DNA of 64,000 nt from an uncultured Pelagibacteraceae bacterium (GCA_902555585.1 CACDSY010000001.1:1-64000); one strand, 5' to 3'; counted from the first letter of the stretch, positions 16,093-22,785 are shown. Translations and numbers: made by a program. Notes: generated from the sequence alone by a model not told the origin.

Positions 16093-16476
16093 ATGGACGT
16101 AAAAGAGCAAACTAAAAAAGCATATGAACTATTTGGTTCAGGAGATATGGAAACATTTTTTAATGATATGATCGATGATGAAATCGTTTGGACTTTTCCA
16201 GGTAAAGAAGGTGTACATCCACTTTCTGGAGTTCACAAGGGAAAACAAGCTATGATGGCTGCAATGTCTAAAATCCCAGCTACTTGGCCAAATTTCCATT
16301 TAAAAGTTTTAGATATGATAAGTGAAGGAAATAAAGTTTTTGCAAGAGTTCATGCAACTGCGGATAACATGGATACTATGTTTGGTCACTATTTTGAAGT
16401 AAGTGATGAGGGAAAAACTAAAGTTATGATGACTTTTGATGATACGCTTAGCATGTTCAATGCAATGAAGAAGTAA
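16093..16476 (+). CDS. NTF2-like (SnoaL type) small protein
   Basis: A 127-residue NTF2/SnoaL fold protein. It shows the pattern: N-terminal helix 'KKAYELFGSGDMETFFNDMI', then 'DDEIVWTFPG' strand, 'VHPLSGVHKGKQAMM' helix, and later beta strands including 'NKVFARVHATADNMDTMFG' and a final 'DTLSMFNAMKK'. The fold hosts isomerases, cyclases and dehydratases with a conical pocket; the active residues here are not defined and no function can be assigned. A strong 'AAAGGAG' ribosome-binding site lies 6 bases before the ATG. It is the first of a tight series of small genes to 20 kb and probably carries the operon promoter in the 85 bases after cysK. Confidence 0.75.
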   Translation: MDVKEQTKKAYELFGSGDMETFFNDMIDDEIVWTFPGKEGVHPLSGVHKGKQAMMAAMSKIPATWPNFHLKVLDMISEGNKVFARVHATADNMDTMFGHYFEVSDEGKTKVMMTFDDTLSMFNAMKK

Positions 16477-16484
16477 GGAACAAT

Positions 16485-16811
16485 ATGTCAATTTTAGAAA
16501 AACTTAATAAAGCAATCATGGAAAAAGATGGTGCAGCAGCTGGTGAGCTGGTGCACGATAACTACAAAATGTTTTCCCATCTTAAAGGAGAATATGTGCA
16601 TATGGGTAAGGCAGGTATGGTTGAAGCCGTAAGTAAAGGTATGATGAGTCCTGCAAAATACAGGATCCTTTTTGAAAATGATGAAATTGGTTTTGATCAT
16701 TCATATGTTACTTATCAAGATGGAAATACAGAAGCTTTGATGTGCTGTTGGAAGTTTAAAGACGGTAAAATCATTGAATTAGAAACTGGAGCAACAAAAA
16801 TACCAAAATAA
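16485..16811 (+). CDS. NTF2-like small protein, paralogue of the gene at 19250
   Basis: A 108-residue cytoplasmic protein. N-terminus 'MSILEKLNKAIMEKDGAAAGELVHDNYKM' and C-terminus 'ELETGATKIPK' match the 106-residue protein encoded at 19250-19570 (MSILEKYSAALKNKDEAAMNELLHDDF ... SLETGATPMPK) over the full length, with 'NDEIGFDHSYVTYQDGNTEA' against 'NDEVGVHHAFVTFDDGNTEA'. Both have the short NTF2-like form. No catalytic assignment is possible. It lies 8 bases after the previous gene with an 'AAGGAA' ribosome-binding site, so it is in the same operon. Confidence 0.72.
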   Translation: MSILEKLNKAIMEKDGAAAGELVHDNYKMFSHLKGEYVHMGKAGMVEAVSKGMMSPAKYRILFENDEIGFDHSYVTYQDGNTEALMCCWKFKDGKIIELETGATKIPK

Positions 16812-16835
16812 CTATAAACTTACAAAGGAGTTAAT

Positions 16836-16901
16836 ATGGCCAGCATTGAGTTTAAAGCTTTTGATAAAGTATATGAATTTGCTGGGGTTTGGGGGGAATA
16901 A
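16836..16901 (+). CDS. Small ORF of 21 codons, possible leader peptide or gene remnant
   Basis: ATG at 16836 to TAA at 16899-16901 encodes 21 residues (M-A-S-I-E-F-K-A-F-D-K-V-Y-E-F-A-G-V-W-G-E). It is preceded by a perfect AAAGGAG Shine-Dalgarno at spacing 5, as strong as those of its neighbours, and ends one base before the next ATG (TAA-A-ATG at 16899-16905). So ribosomes finishing it could restart on the next gene. It may be a translational coupling leader, or the 5' stub of a gene eroded by the streamlined genome. Its peptide does not resemble the proteins around it. Confidence 0.5.
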   Translation: MASIEFKAFDKVYEFAGVWGE

Positions 16902-16902
16902 A

Positions 16903-17172
16903 ATGGTAAAAATGGTTGGTAACTTTGAAGTAAAAGACTGGGCTCACTGGAAAAAAATGTTTGATGAACATTCTGGCCCTAGAGAAGCGGCAGGTATCAA
17001 AACGATTTATGTTGGTAATGAATTAGAAAATCCAAATAAGGTACATATTGTTATGGAAACACCAGCAGCAGACACTATGCAAAAATTTATGCAGAGCCCA
17101 GAGAATGCTAAAGTAATTGCGGAATCTGGACATAAACAAGAGACAACAGTAATGAGCGTTTGCTCTGATTAA
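16903..17172 (+). CDS. Small alpha+beta barrel (ABM/DUF3764-like) protein
   Basis: An 89-residue protein with a dimeric alpha+beta-barrel (ferredoxin-like) pattern: strand 'MVKMVGNFEVKDW', helix 'AHWKKMFDEHSGPREAAG', strand 'IKTIYVGNELENPNKVHIVMETPAAD', helix 'TMQKFMQSPENAKVIAESG', then a final strand with 'TTVMSV'. The start ATG at 16903 is chosen because it begins the first strand and directly follows the 21-codon ORF stop; an alternative TTG 57 bases upstream would only add non-conserved residues. The function is unknown; the fold includes monooxygenases and isomerases. It may be a paralogue of the next gene at 17199. Confidence 0.7.
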   Translation: MVKMVGNFEVKDWAHWKKMFDEHSGPREAAGIKTIYVGNELENPNKVHIVMETPAADTMQKFMQSPENAKVIAESGHKQETTVMSVCSD

Positions 17173-17198
17173 AGTAAGAAAAAAAAAGGAGATATATT

Positions 17199-17492
17199 AT
17201 GTTTGTAAAAATAGAACAAAAACTTTCAAAAGGTTTTAATTCTTGGAAGGAAATGATGCTTGCAAATAGTGAGAAACTTAAAAAGTATGGAATGACTATA
17301 GCTTTTGCAGGTGCAGATAAAGAAGATGATAATGCTATGACTGTAGTTATTCATTTTGAATCACCCGAGGGCTTAAAAGGTTTTGGTGGAGATGCAGAAC
17401 TAACTCAAGCAAGAATAGACTCTGGAGTAATATTGGACCAATCTAAAATGACCATGATGACTGATGAATCTGTAATGAACCACAAAGGATAA
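17199..17492 (+). CDS. Small alpha+beta barrel (DUF3764-like) protein
   Basis: A 97-residue protein with the same plan as its predecessor: strand 'MFVKIEQKLS', helix 'NSWKEMMLANSEKLKKYG', strand 'TIAFAGADKEDDNAMTVVIHFESPE', helix 'GLKGFGGDAELTQARIDSG', final strand near 'MTMMTDESV'. Such ABM-fold proteins work as homodimers and carry a small hydrophobic pocket. No catalytic residues are evident, so no function is given. A clear 'AAAAGGAG' ribosome-binding site sits 7 bases before the ATG. The paralogy with 16903 is inferred from matching strand-helix layout. Confidence 0.68.
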   Translation: MFVKIEQKLSKGFNSWKEMMLANSEKLKKYGMTIAFAGADKEDDNAMTVVIHFESPEGLKGFGGDAELTQARIDSGVILDQSKMTMMTDESVMNHKG

Positions 17493-17500
17493 TTCTAATA

Positions 17501-17983
17501 ATGAAAAAAATATATGTAATTATGTTGTTTTTAATATTTACAACATCAAGTTTTGCAGACGGTCATAAAGGAAAAATTGATCTTAAAGGTTTTATTGTTG
17601 GAGATAACAAATTTCTTACTGATAACGAGGGTAATTTTTTAACTTTTACTTACGATGGAGTTGGAGGATTAATGGCAGTCGAAGGTACAACATTCATGGA
17701 TAATGCTTCACAATATTGCATTGGCGCAGGTACAATCCCAGGAAAGGGATTTGAAATGGGACACTGTAAGATAAATCAAATGGATGGGGATACTATTTTT
17801 ACATACTACGAAATTCCACTTGGAGACTCAATGAATGGTACATTTAAATGTTTAGGGGGAACAGGAAAATATAAAGGAATAGAATGTAGTGGCTCAACAG
17901 GGTACACACCAATTAACTCAGCCCAAGAAAATAAATTTGCCTCATCAATTTATTTTAAAGGTGGATATTCTTTAATGAAATAA
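17501..17983 (+). CDS. Secreted allene-oxide-cyclase-barrel-like protein
   Basis: A 160-residue protein with a signal peptide (MKKIYVIMLFLIFTTSSFADGH, cleavage near residue 20). The rest is beta-rich and contains 'NGTFKCLGGTGKYKGIECSG' near residues 107-128, a GGTGKYxGI motif common in allene oxide cyclase-like or MoaF/DUF3224-type beta-barrels. Two pairs of cysteines near residues 66, 81 and 108, 118 could form disulfides in the periplasm. It is the only exported product of the small-protein run until the cupredoxin at 19570. The substrate is unknown. Confidence 0.62.
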   Translation: MKKIYVIMLFLIFTTSSFADGHKGKIDLKGFIVGDNKFLTDNEGNFLTFTYDGVGGLMAVEGTTFMDNASQYCIGAGTIPGKGFEMGHCKINQMDGDTIFTYYEIPLGDSMNGTFKCLGGTGKYKGIECSGSTGYTPINSAQENKFASSIYFKGGYSLMK

Positions 17984-18036
17984 TTGAATAATCATAAGAT
18001 TGATTTAAAATACGAAATAAAAAAAAGGAGAAAAAA

Positions 18037-18324
18037 ATGAAATATTATATGGTAACTCACACTTTTAAATCTAAAGAAATGAAAGACAAATTTAACGAGG
18101 TTTTAGGCGGCATGTCCAGAGAAGATATGATTAAATCTTCCACTAGCGATAAAGCTAAATGCCAAATGACATATTACACTCCAGGTGATACTATGACAAT
18201 GTTTTGTCATTGGATGGCAGAAAGTACTGATGCTATTAATGAACAGCTTACTCAGATGAATGATTTTTTTGAACCTCACCAATTTACTGAGGTTAAAGAA
18301 GAAGTTTTCGATTTTAACAAATAG
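18037..18324 (+). CDS. Small alpha+beta barrel protein (DUF3303-like)
   Basis: A 95-residue protein. The pattern is strand 'MKYYMVTHTFKS', helix 'KEMKDKFNEVLGGMSREDMIKSS', then 'KAKCQMTYYTPGDTMTMFCHWMAES' strands, helix 'AINEQLTQMNDFFEPH' and final 'TEVKEEVFDF', matching DUF3303-like ferredoxin-fold proteins (YKITxxF... then FCHWxAE). Function is unknown. It has a strong 'AAAAGGAG' ribosome-binding site, separated from the secreted protein by 53 bases. Confidence 0.65.
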   Translation: MKYYMVTHTFKSKEMKDKFNEVLGGMSREDMIKSSTSDKAKCQMTYYTPGDTMTMFCHWMAESTDAINEQLTQMNDFFEPHQFTEVKEEVFDFNK

Positions 18325-18333
18325 GAGGAAAAA

Positions 18334-18624
18334 ATGGAAAAAGAAGTTTTAGTGATCGTAGATTTGAAAGAGGGAAAACTTGAAAAATTTATGGGATGGA
18401 TGCAATCAGATGAGGGTATGAGTGTAAGAAAATCAGCAGCTCATCCAGAAAAAACTATAGGAGCAGTAAAGCCAGATAAAAGTGGCGTAATGTTTAAGGT
18501 ATTTGTTCATAATATGGAAAAAATGAAAGAACTAATATCTGGTACACATCCAGTTGGAAAGGAAATTTACGATGAATGTGTTATCAAAATGACTGCTTGG
18601 GATTTAACGAAAGTTGAAATGTAA
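18334..18624 (+). CDS. Small alpha+beta barrel protein
   Basis: A 96-residue protein with strand 'EKEVLVIVDLKE', helix 'GKLEKFMGWMQSDEGMSVRKSA', strand 'EKTIGAVKPDKSGVMFKVFVHNME', helix 'KMKELISGTHPVGKEIYDEC', strand 'VIKMTAWDLTK'. It resembles the ABM-fold stress-response group, but I cannot name a family. It begins 9 bases after its predecessor behind 'AGGAGG' (the strongest Shine-Dalgarno of the run) and ends one base before the next start. Confidence 0.6.
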   Translation: MEKEVLVIVDLKEGKLEKFMGWMQSDEGMSVRKSAAHPEKTIGAVKPDKSGVMFKVFVHNMEKMKELISGTHPVGKEIYDECVIKMTAWDLTKVEM

Positions 18625-18625
18625 T

Positions 18626-18949
18626 ATGGCAAGATTTTATTTGATTGGCAAAATAAGTGCAGAATTAATGAAAAGAATGCAAAATGATCCTTCTGCGGAT
18701 AGATATGCATCGACTAAGAAAGTTACCGAGGCTGCTGGTTTAAAATTGATCAGCTATGAATGGGTAAGAGGTAGATTTGATGTTATCTCATGTGTAGAAG
18801 GAGATTATGAACAAGCACTAGCCTTGAAGATTGCTTTTAAAAATTCAGGACTAATGGATGATTTGATGGTACATGAAGTTATTGACTACAATAAAGCTTT
18901 TCAAAATGCTGCAGATGCCACAAAGTCTGTTATTAAACCAGGAGAATAA
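18626..18949 (+). CDS. GYD-domain-like small protein
   Basis: A 107-residue protein of the GYD/DUF1330-neighbour type: strand 'MARFYLIGKIS', helix with 'MKRMQNDPSADRYASTKKVTEAAG', strand 'LKLISYEWVRGRFDVISCVEGD', helix 'YEQALALKIAFKNSGLMDDLMVHE', like the GYD pattern (sxG RyDxVxixEapD). I start at ATG 18626, one base after the previous stop, instead of a TTG at 18614 that would overlap it. Function is unknown. Confidence 0.65.
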   Translation: MARFYLIGKISAELMKRMQNDPSADRYASTKKVTEAAGLKLISYEWVRGRFDVISCVEGDYEQALALKIAFKNSGLMDDLMVHEVIDYNKAFQNAADATKSVIKPGE

Positions 18950-18951
18950 TT

Positions 18952-19239
18952 ATGAGTGGTTATGCGATCTTTAACCTTAATGTTAACAATCCTGAAAATT
19001 ATAAGGAATACATAGACAAAGTTAAACCCACTGCAGAAAAATTTGGTGGGGAGTATCTTGTAAGAGGTGGTAGCAGCGAGACTATTGAAGGGTCATGGCA
19101 GCATCCAAGGACAGTTGTGATAAAATTTCCAAGTTACGAGAAAGCGAAAGAATGGTATAATTCTGAAGAATATAAACCAATAAAACAAATTCGATTAGAT
19201 AACGCAGATACTAATGGAATAATAGTTGAAGGAGTATAA
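18952..19239 (+). CDS. DUF1330 family protein
   Basis: A 95-residue protein with the full DUF1330 signature: 'GYAIFNLNVNNPENYKEYIDKVKPTAEKFGGEYLVRGG', then 'VIKFPSYEKAKEWYNSEEYKPIKQIRLDNADTNGIIVEG'. DUF1330 proteins have the dimeric alpha+beta-barrel fold and are of unknown function, often found in small-molecule metabolism operons. Two bases separate it from the previous stop; the 'GGAGAATAATT' before it is the ribosome-binding site. Of all members of this run, this is the one whose family I recognise most clearly. Confidence 0.85.
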   Translation: MSGYAIFNLNVNNPENYKEYIDKVKPTAEKFGGEYLVRGGSSETIEGSWQHPRTVVIKFPSYEKAKEWYNSEEYKPIKQIRLDNADTNGIIVEGV

Positions 19240-19249
19240 AGGAGATAAA

Positions 19250-19570
19250 ATGTCAATATTAGAAAAATACAGTGCTGCATTAAAAAATAAAGATGAAGCA
19301 GCTATGAATGAGCTTTTGCATGATGACTTTAAATTCACAATGCATAAATCAGGAAATACTTTAGGTAAAGCTGAAGTGATCAAATGGGCGATGAGTGGTG
19401 ATATTAATCAAAGAGATACACGAGTTGTATATGAAAATGATGAAGTTGGTGTACACCACGCATTTGTAACATTTGATGACGGAAATACAGAAGCAGTAAT
19501 GGCAGTCTATAAATATGATAATGGAAAAATCATGAGTTTAGAGACTGGCGCAACACCAATGCCTAAATAA
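19250..19570 (+). CDS. NTF2-like small protein, paralogue of the gene at 16485
   Basis: A 106-residue protein paralogous to the one at 16485. I choose the ATG at 19250 because an 'AAAGGAG' Shine-Dalgarno lies 5 bases before it and the N-terminus then matches the paralogue (MSILEK); a TTG start at 19226 would overlap the preceding DUF1330 gene. Shared motifs are 'NDEVG', 'DDGNTEAVMAV' and the C-terminal 'LETGATPMPK'. The stop overlaps the start of the cupredoxin gene by one base (TAATG). Duplicated NTF2-like genes at both ends of the small-protein run suggest either heterodimers or tandem duplication. Confidence 0.72.
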   Translation: MSILEKYSAALKNKDEAAMNELLHDDFKFTMHKSGNTLGKAEVIKWAMSGDINQRDTRVVYENDEVGVHHAFVTFDDGNTEAVMAVYKYDNGKIMSLETGATPMPK

Positions 19571-20067
19571 TGAAAAAACTTATACTTTTATTTATTTTTA
19601 TCGCCTTTAATTCTAATGCAGCTTCAATGAAGATGATTGGATCTAAGGGTAATCCAAATGATGTTACTAGAGTAATAGAAGTAAAGATGTATGACAATTA
19701 TTATGAGCCAAGTTCAATTCAAGTTAAAAAAGGTGAAACAGTAAAAATAATTGTTAAAAATTTAGGTGAACTGGTACATGAATATAATATTGGCACTAAA
19801 AAGATGCATATTGATCACCAACCCGAAATGGCAAGATTAATTGAACACGATATTCTTTTAGGCGACCGAATTGATCATAAAAAGATGAAAGAAATGTCTA
19901 AAAAAGATCATTCATTGGGCCACAAACACGCAAATAGTGTAATGTTAGAACCAAATAAATCAGGAGAAATTATTTGGAAGTTTTCAAAAGATATTTCTTT
20001 AGAAATGGCATGTAACATTCCTGGTCACTACGAAAGTGGAATGGTCGGTCCTATAACAATTAAATAA
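19570..20067 (+). CDS. Periplasmic cupredoxin with His/Met-rich insertion
   Basis: A 165-residue protein with a signal peptide (KLILLFIFIAFNSNAAS). Type 1 copper ligands are His in 'LVHEYNIG' near residue 77 and Cys, His, Met in 'ACNIPGHYESGMVGP' near 148-160. Between them an insertion of about 60 residues is rich in His and Met ('MHIDHQPEMARLIEHD', 'IDHKKMKEMSKKDHSLGHKH'). That is longer than in plastocyanin or pseudoazurin, and could bind extra copper. It starts in the stop codon of the NTF2-like gene, so it is translationally coupled to the operon. It could be a copper carrier or redox partner; I cannot assign one. Confidence 0.78.
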   Translation: MKKLILLFIFIAFNSNAASMKMIGSKGNPNDVTRVIEVKMYDNYYEPSSIQVKKGETVKIIVKNLGELVHEYNIGTKKMHIDHQPEMARLIEHDILLGDRIDHKKMKEMSKKDHSLGHKHANSVMLEPNKSGEIIWKFSKDISLEMACNIPGHYESGMVGPITIK

Positions 20068-20115
20068 ATTAGAAAAGTTTGTAGATATTAATTAAGGATA
20101 TATTATTCTTTAATT

Positions 20116-20451
20116 ATGAGTAATTTTACTGCTTATATAATTTTAATTATTGCAGTTGCCCTTGGTACAGCATCAAATGGTTTTGCCAAAGCTGCAAATG
20201 GTTTTACAATATTTTTACCAAGTGTCTTTACAGCAATAACAATAGTTGCATGTATGTATACACTATCCTTAGTTATGAAAACTATTCCTGTTGGCGTAAC
20301 ATATGCTTCATTCGCAGGCTTATGTATAATAGCTACTTCTATTGTGGGAATTTATAAATTTAATCAAATTCCTGACTTTTTTACAATTATAGGTCTAATA
20401 CTAATTATATCTGGAGTTTTAATTGTTAATTTAGTAGGAAAATCAAATTAA
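20116..20451 (+). CDS. Small multidrug resistance (SMR/EmrE-like) transporter
   Basis: A 111-residue protein with four hydrophobic helices, as in EmrE. 'LGTASNGFAKAANGFTIFLPSVFTAITIV' covers helix 1-2, 'VGVTYASFAGLCIIATSIVGIYKFNQIP' helix 3, and 'IIGLILIISGVLIVNLVG' helix 4. The glutamate in TM1 that EmrE uses (Glu14) is not evident here; the first helix has Ala, Thr and Ser instead. It may therefore belong to the SugE/Gdx-like or a divergent DMT subgroup. It is 48 bases after the cupredoxin and is convergent with DUF952. Confidence 0.7.
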   Translation: MSNFTAYIILIIAVALGTASNGFAKAANGFTIFLPSVFTAITIVACMYTLSLVMKTIPVGVTYASFAGLCIIATSIVGIYKFNQIPDFFTIIGLILIISGVLIVNLVGKSN

Positions 20452-20454
20452 ATA

Positions 20455-20799
20455 TTAAAGTTCATCTGGCAGATCATGCTTACCGTCATCTTTTAAATTG
20501 ATCATATATTCTTTAACTACAAAATCTAAATTTAGATCTGAGTATAAATGTGGAAACATGTTGCCATCAGTTGATTGCTCCCAAACCAGATTTTTTAATT
20601 TTAGAGCATCCACTTTAAGAATTATTAAATTAGTTTGATTAACATAAAACTTATTTAGTGTTTGCTTGATCTGATCTTTGTCTGAAAAATGAATATAACC
20701 ATCTTTTAAATCTAATGTAGTGCCTTTAAAAATATTATTTTGTTTTGCATTACTCCACTCTGATTTTGTGCATATCTTGTAGACAAAATCGAAATTCAT
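20455..20799 (-). CDS. DUF952 family protein
   Basis: A 114-residue protein with the DUF952 pattern: 'VYKICTKSEWSNAKQNNIFKG' at the N-terminus, 'DLKDGYIHFSDKDQIKQTLNKF' and 'NLIILKVDALKL' mid-protein, and 'LYSDLNLDFVVKEYMINLKDDGKHDLP' at the end. DUF952 proteins are small and of unknown biochemical role. It is 1 base from the next gene upstream (AhpD-like), so it is in the same transcription unit. Confidence 0.8.
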   Translation of the reverse strand: MNFDFVYKICTKSEWSNAKQNNIFKGTTLDLKDGYIHFSDKDQIKQTLNKFYVNQTNLIILKVDALKLKNLVWEQSTDGNMFPHLYSDLNLDFVVKEYMINLKDDGKHDLPDEL

Positions 20800-20800
20800 T

Positions 20801-21187
20801 TTATTTTAAAAAGTTATCTACCTCTACTTGATAACCTTCAACTAAACGATTTGTTTCATTTGCCATTCCAACTATTGCGATCATTTCGTTTATCATTCCA
20901 TCTGTTGCACCTTTTTTTCTGGCTGCTAAGGAATGAGATTTAATACAATATTCACAATTGTTAGTAATTGAAACTGCAACATAAATAAGCTCCTTTACAG
21001 CAGGATCTAATTCACCTTTTCCCATTACTTGTTGTAATGATCTCCAAGTTCTTTCTAATGTTTCTGGACTATTAGCCATAGTTTTCCAAAAATTCGGAAT
21101 TTCAGTTATTTGTCGAGCTTCTTTTATTTCATCAAAAATTTCTTTTACTTTGCCAGTTGCATCTTTTTCTTCAATTGGTTTGAACAT
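20801..21187 (-). CDS. Carboxymuconolactone decarboxylase/AhpD-like protein
   Basis: A 128-residue alpha-helical protein of the CMD/AhpD family. The motif 'ELIYVAVSITNNCEYCIKSHSLAARKKGATDGMINEM' holds the CxxC (Cys-Glu-Tyr-Cys) and downstream His of the peroxidase-type AhpD active site. It may act as a peroxidase-like alkylhydroperoxidase or as a gamma-carboxymuconolactone decarboxylase; the intact CxxC favours the former. It lies 11 bases downstream of the glutamine amidotransferase gene. Confidence 0.85.
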   Translation of the reverse strand: MFKPIEEKDATGKVKEIFDEIKEARQITEIPNFWKTMANSPETLERTWRSLQQVMGKGELDPAVKELIYVAVSITNNCEYCIKSHSLAARKKGATDGMINEMIAIVGMANETNRLVEGYQVEVDNFLK

Positions 21188-21198
21188 CTTATTTCCTC

Positions 21199-21930
21199 CT
21201 ATTTTTTGTTTATGATATCACTCTTAAATTTTGTATACAAAATTTTTGAATAATTATTCATATCTTGCATATTTTCTTTAGCTTCTTTATCAAATTTTTC
21301 TAGCGCACCTTGTCCTAATTGGTTTTCTAAAGATGCTTTATACTCAGGTACGCACCCCCAATCATTTACTGTTGTATCCTTAATCTCTATGTGGAATTGG
21401 ATACCATAAGCACTATTTTTATATCTAAATATCTGATATTTTGTCTCTTTTGATGAAGCAATTAATGTTACATCTTTATTTTTTTCTAATTCTTTAACTT
21501 CATAAGAGTGCCATTGCAATGATGTAATTTTTTCTGGAAAATCTGCAAAAAGTATATCTTTCTTTTTTTCATCCAAAAAATTTATATCCATCATTCCAAT
21601 TTCTGGATTATTAGTTTTAACTACTTTTCCTCCAATTACTTCTCCTAGCAATTGACATCCTAGACAAAAACCTAAGTATGGCTTATTTAATTCTACAACA
21701 AACTCTTTAATTTTATTTTTTTCATCTATAAGCCAAGGATAATCCTTTTCCATCCATGTATCCATAGGTCCGCCCATACATAGCATTCCGTCAAAAAAAT
21801 TTAGATTATTTGGAATTTTTTCACCTTCATCTAATTCAATTGTTCTAATATTAACTCCATCTTTGATCATTAAATCTTTTATATAACCGGGATCTTCAAT
21901 TTTAATGTGTTGAAGAACAAGAATTTCCAT
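21199..21930 (-). CDS. Class I glutamine amidotransferase-like protein
   Basis: A 243-residue GATase1-fold protein. The catalytic cysteine is in 'YLGFCLGCQLLGEVIGG' near residue 92, and the His and Glu of the triad are in 'YGIQFHIEIK' near 178. 'GMLCMGGPMDTWMEKDYPWL' near residue 50 resembles stand-alone GMP-synthase-like amidotransferases. The partner domain is unknown, so it may be a peptidase or a gamma-glutamyl hydrolase such as PuuD. It is 2 bases from the HisN-like gene upstream in the same unit. Confidence 0.82.
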   Translation of the reverse strand: MEILVLQHIKIEDPGYIKDLMIKDGVNIRTIELDEGEKIPNNLNFFDGMLCMGGPMDTWMEKDYPWLIDEKNKIKEFVVELNKPYLGFCLGCQLLGEVIGGKVVKTNNPEIGMMDINFLDEKKKDILFADFPEKITSLQWHSYEVKELEKNKDVTLIASSKETKYQIFRYKNSAYGIQFHIEIKDTTVNDWGCVPEYKASLENQLGQGALEKFDKEAKENMQDMNNYSKILYTKFKSDIINKK

Positions 21931-21932
21931 TA

Positions 21933-22736
21933 TTAAACGACGGGTTTTAGTAAACCTAATATTTTTTTATGAATTGTTTTATTGGATGATACCACTACAT
22001 GTCCTGCCTGTTTTGCATTTTGATTGTCCCAAGTTGTTACAATACCACCAGCAGCATTAATAATTGGTATTAGTGGATGAATGTCCCAAATTTTATTATT
22101 ACATTGTATGACAACATCAATTCTACCTTCACATATCTGAGCATATGATAATGCATCTGAACAAGGAAATTGTATTAATTTAAGAAGTTTTGGAATTTTT
22201 TTTTGTTTATATAAAGAAATAGCTCCATGAAAACCAGCAGTTAATTTGATATCTTTAAATTTAACATTCTTGTTGACTGATATTTGTTTTCTTTTTTTAT
22301 TTTCAACAACATATGCAATTTTTGAAGATTGATTATAATAATATTTGTTTAACATTGGGAAGTTTGCCAAACCAAATATTGGATTGCTTTTGTAATTTAC
22401 TGATATTAAGTTACTCCAAGTAGGACTTCCTATGACAAATGACCTGGTTCCATCTATGGGATCAATTACCCAACTAAAATCACTTTTAGTTTTTTTGTAA
22501 CCAAATTCTTCTCCAATAATTTCATGACCAGGAAATTTTTTGCCTATCTTTGCTCTAATAAATTTTTCAAAAGCTTTATCGCATGTAGTAACAGGGTCAT
22601 ATCCTTTGCCAAGTAATTTATTATTAACTTTAAAAGGCTTATTAAGTTTTTTAAAATAAAAATTTGTTAAATCAATTGCTAGTTGGTTCAAAAACTTTGG
22701 AAATTCATTATTTTTAATTATTAGATTGCTATCCAT
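21933..22736 (-). CDS. Inositol monophosphatase family (HisN-like) phosphatase
   Basis: A 267-residue Mg-dependent phosphatase. The metal motif 'GEEFG' is near residue 80 and 'WVIDPIDGTRSFVIGSPTWSN' near 95-112, the IMPase signature; the C-terminal motif is 'KIWDIHPLIPIINAAGGIVTTW'. The 'GTRSF' variant with 'GSPTW' is typical of the histidinol-phosphatase (HisN) subgroup, though inositol or other sugar phosphates are possible. No other his gene is nearby. It starts divergently from the BBOX-like dioxygenase gene, 49 bases away. Confidence 0.85.
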   Translation of the reverse strand: MDSNLIIKNNEFPKFLNQLAIDLTNFYFKKLNKPFKVNNKLLGKGYDPVTTCDKAFEKFIRAKIGKKFPGHEIIGEEFGYKKTKSDFSWVIDPIDGTRSFVIGSPTWSNLISVNYKSNPIFGLANFPMLNKYYYNQSSKIAYVVENKKRKQISVNKNVKFKDIKLTAGFHGAISLYKQKKIPKLLKLIQFPCSDALSYAQICEGRIDVVIQCNNKIWDIHPLIPIINAAGGIVTTWDNQNAKQAGHVVVSSNKTIHKKILGLLKPVV

Positions 22737-22785
22737 AATTCCAAATACTACTTAATTTCTCTTGATTAAAGATATTTTTTAATTA

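Noticed and set aside
16836-17172. Frameshifted single gene joining the 21-codon ORF with the following protein
   Set aside because: The two frames have separate Shine-Dalgarno/start arrangements, the peptide does not extend the barrel fold, and the ATG directly after TAA is consistent with coupling; no homologous residue match supports one broken gene.
18614-18949. TTG start for the GYD-like gene at 18614
   Set aside because: It would overlap the previous gene, whereas the ATG at 18626 follows one base after its stop.
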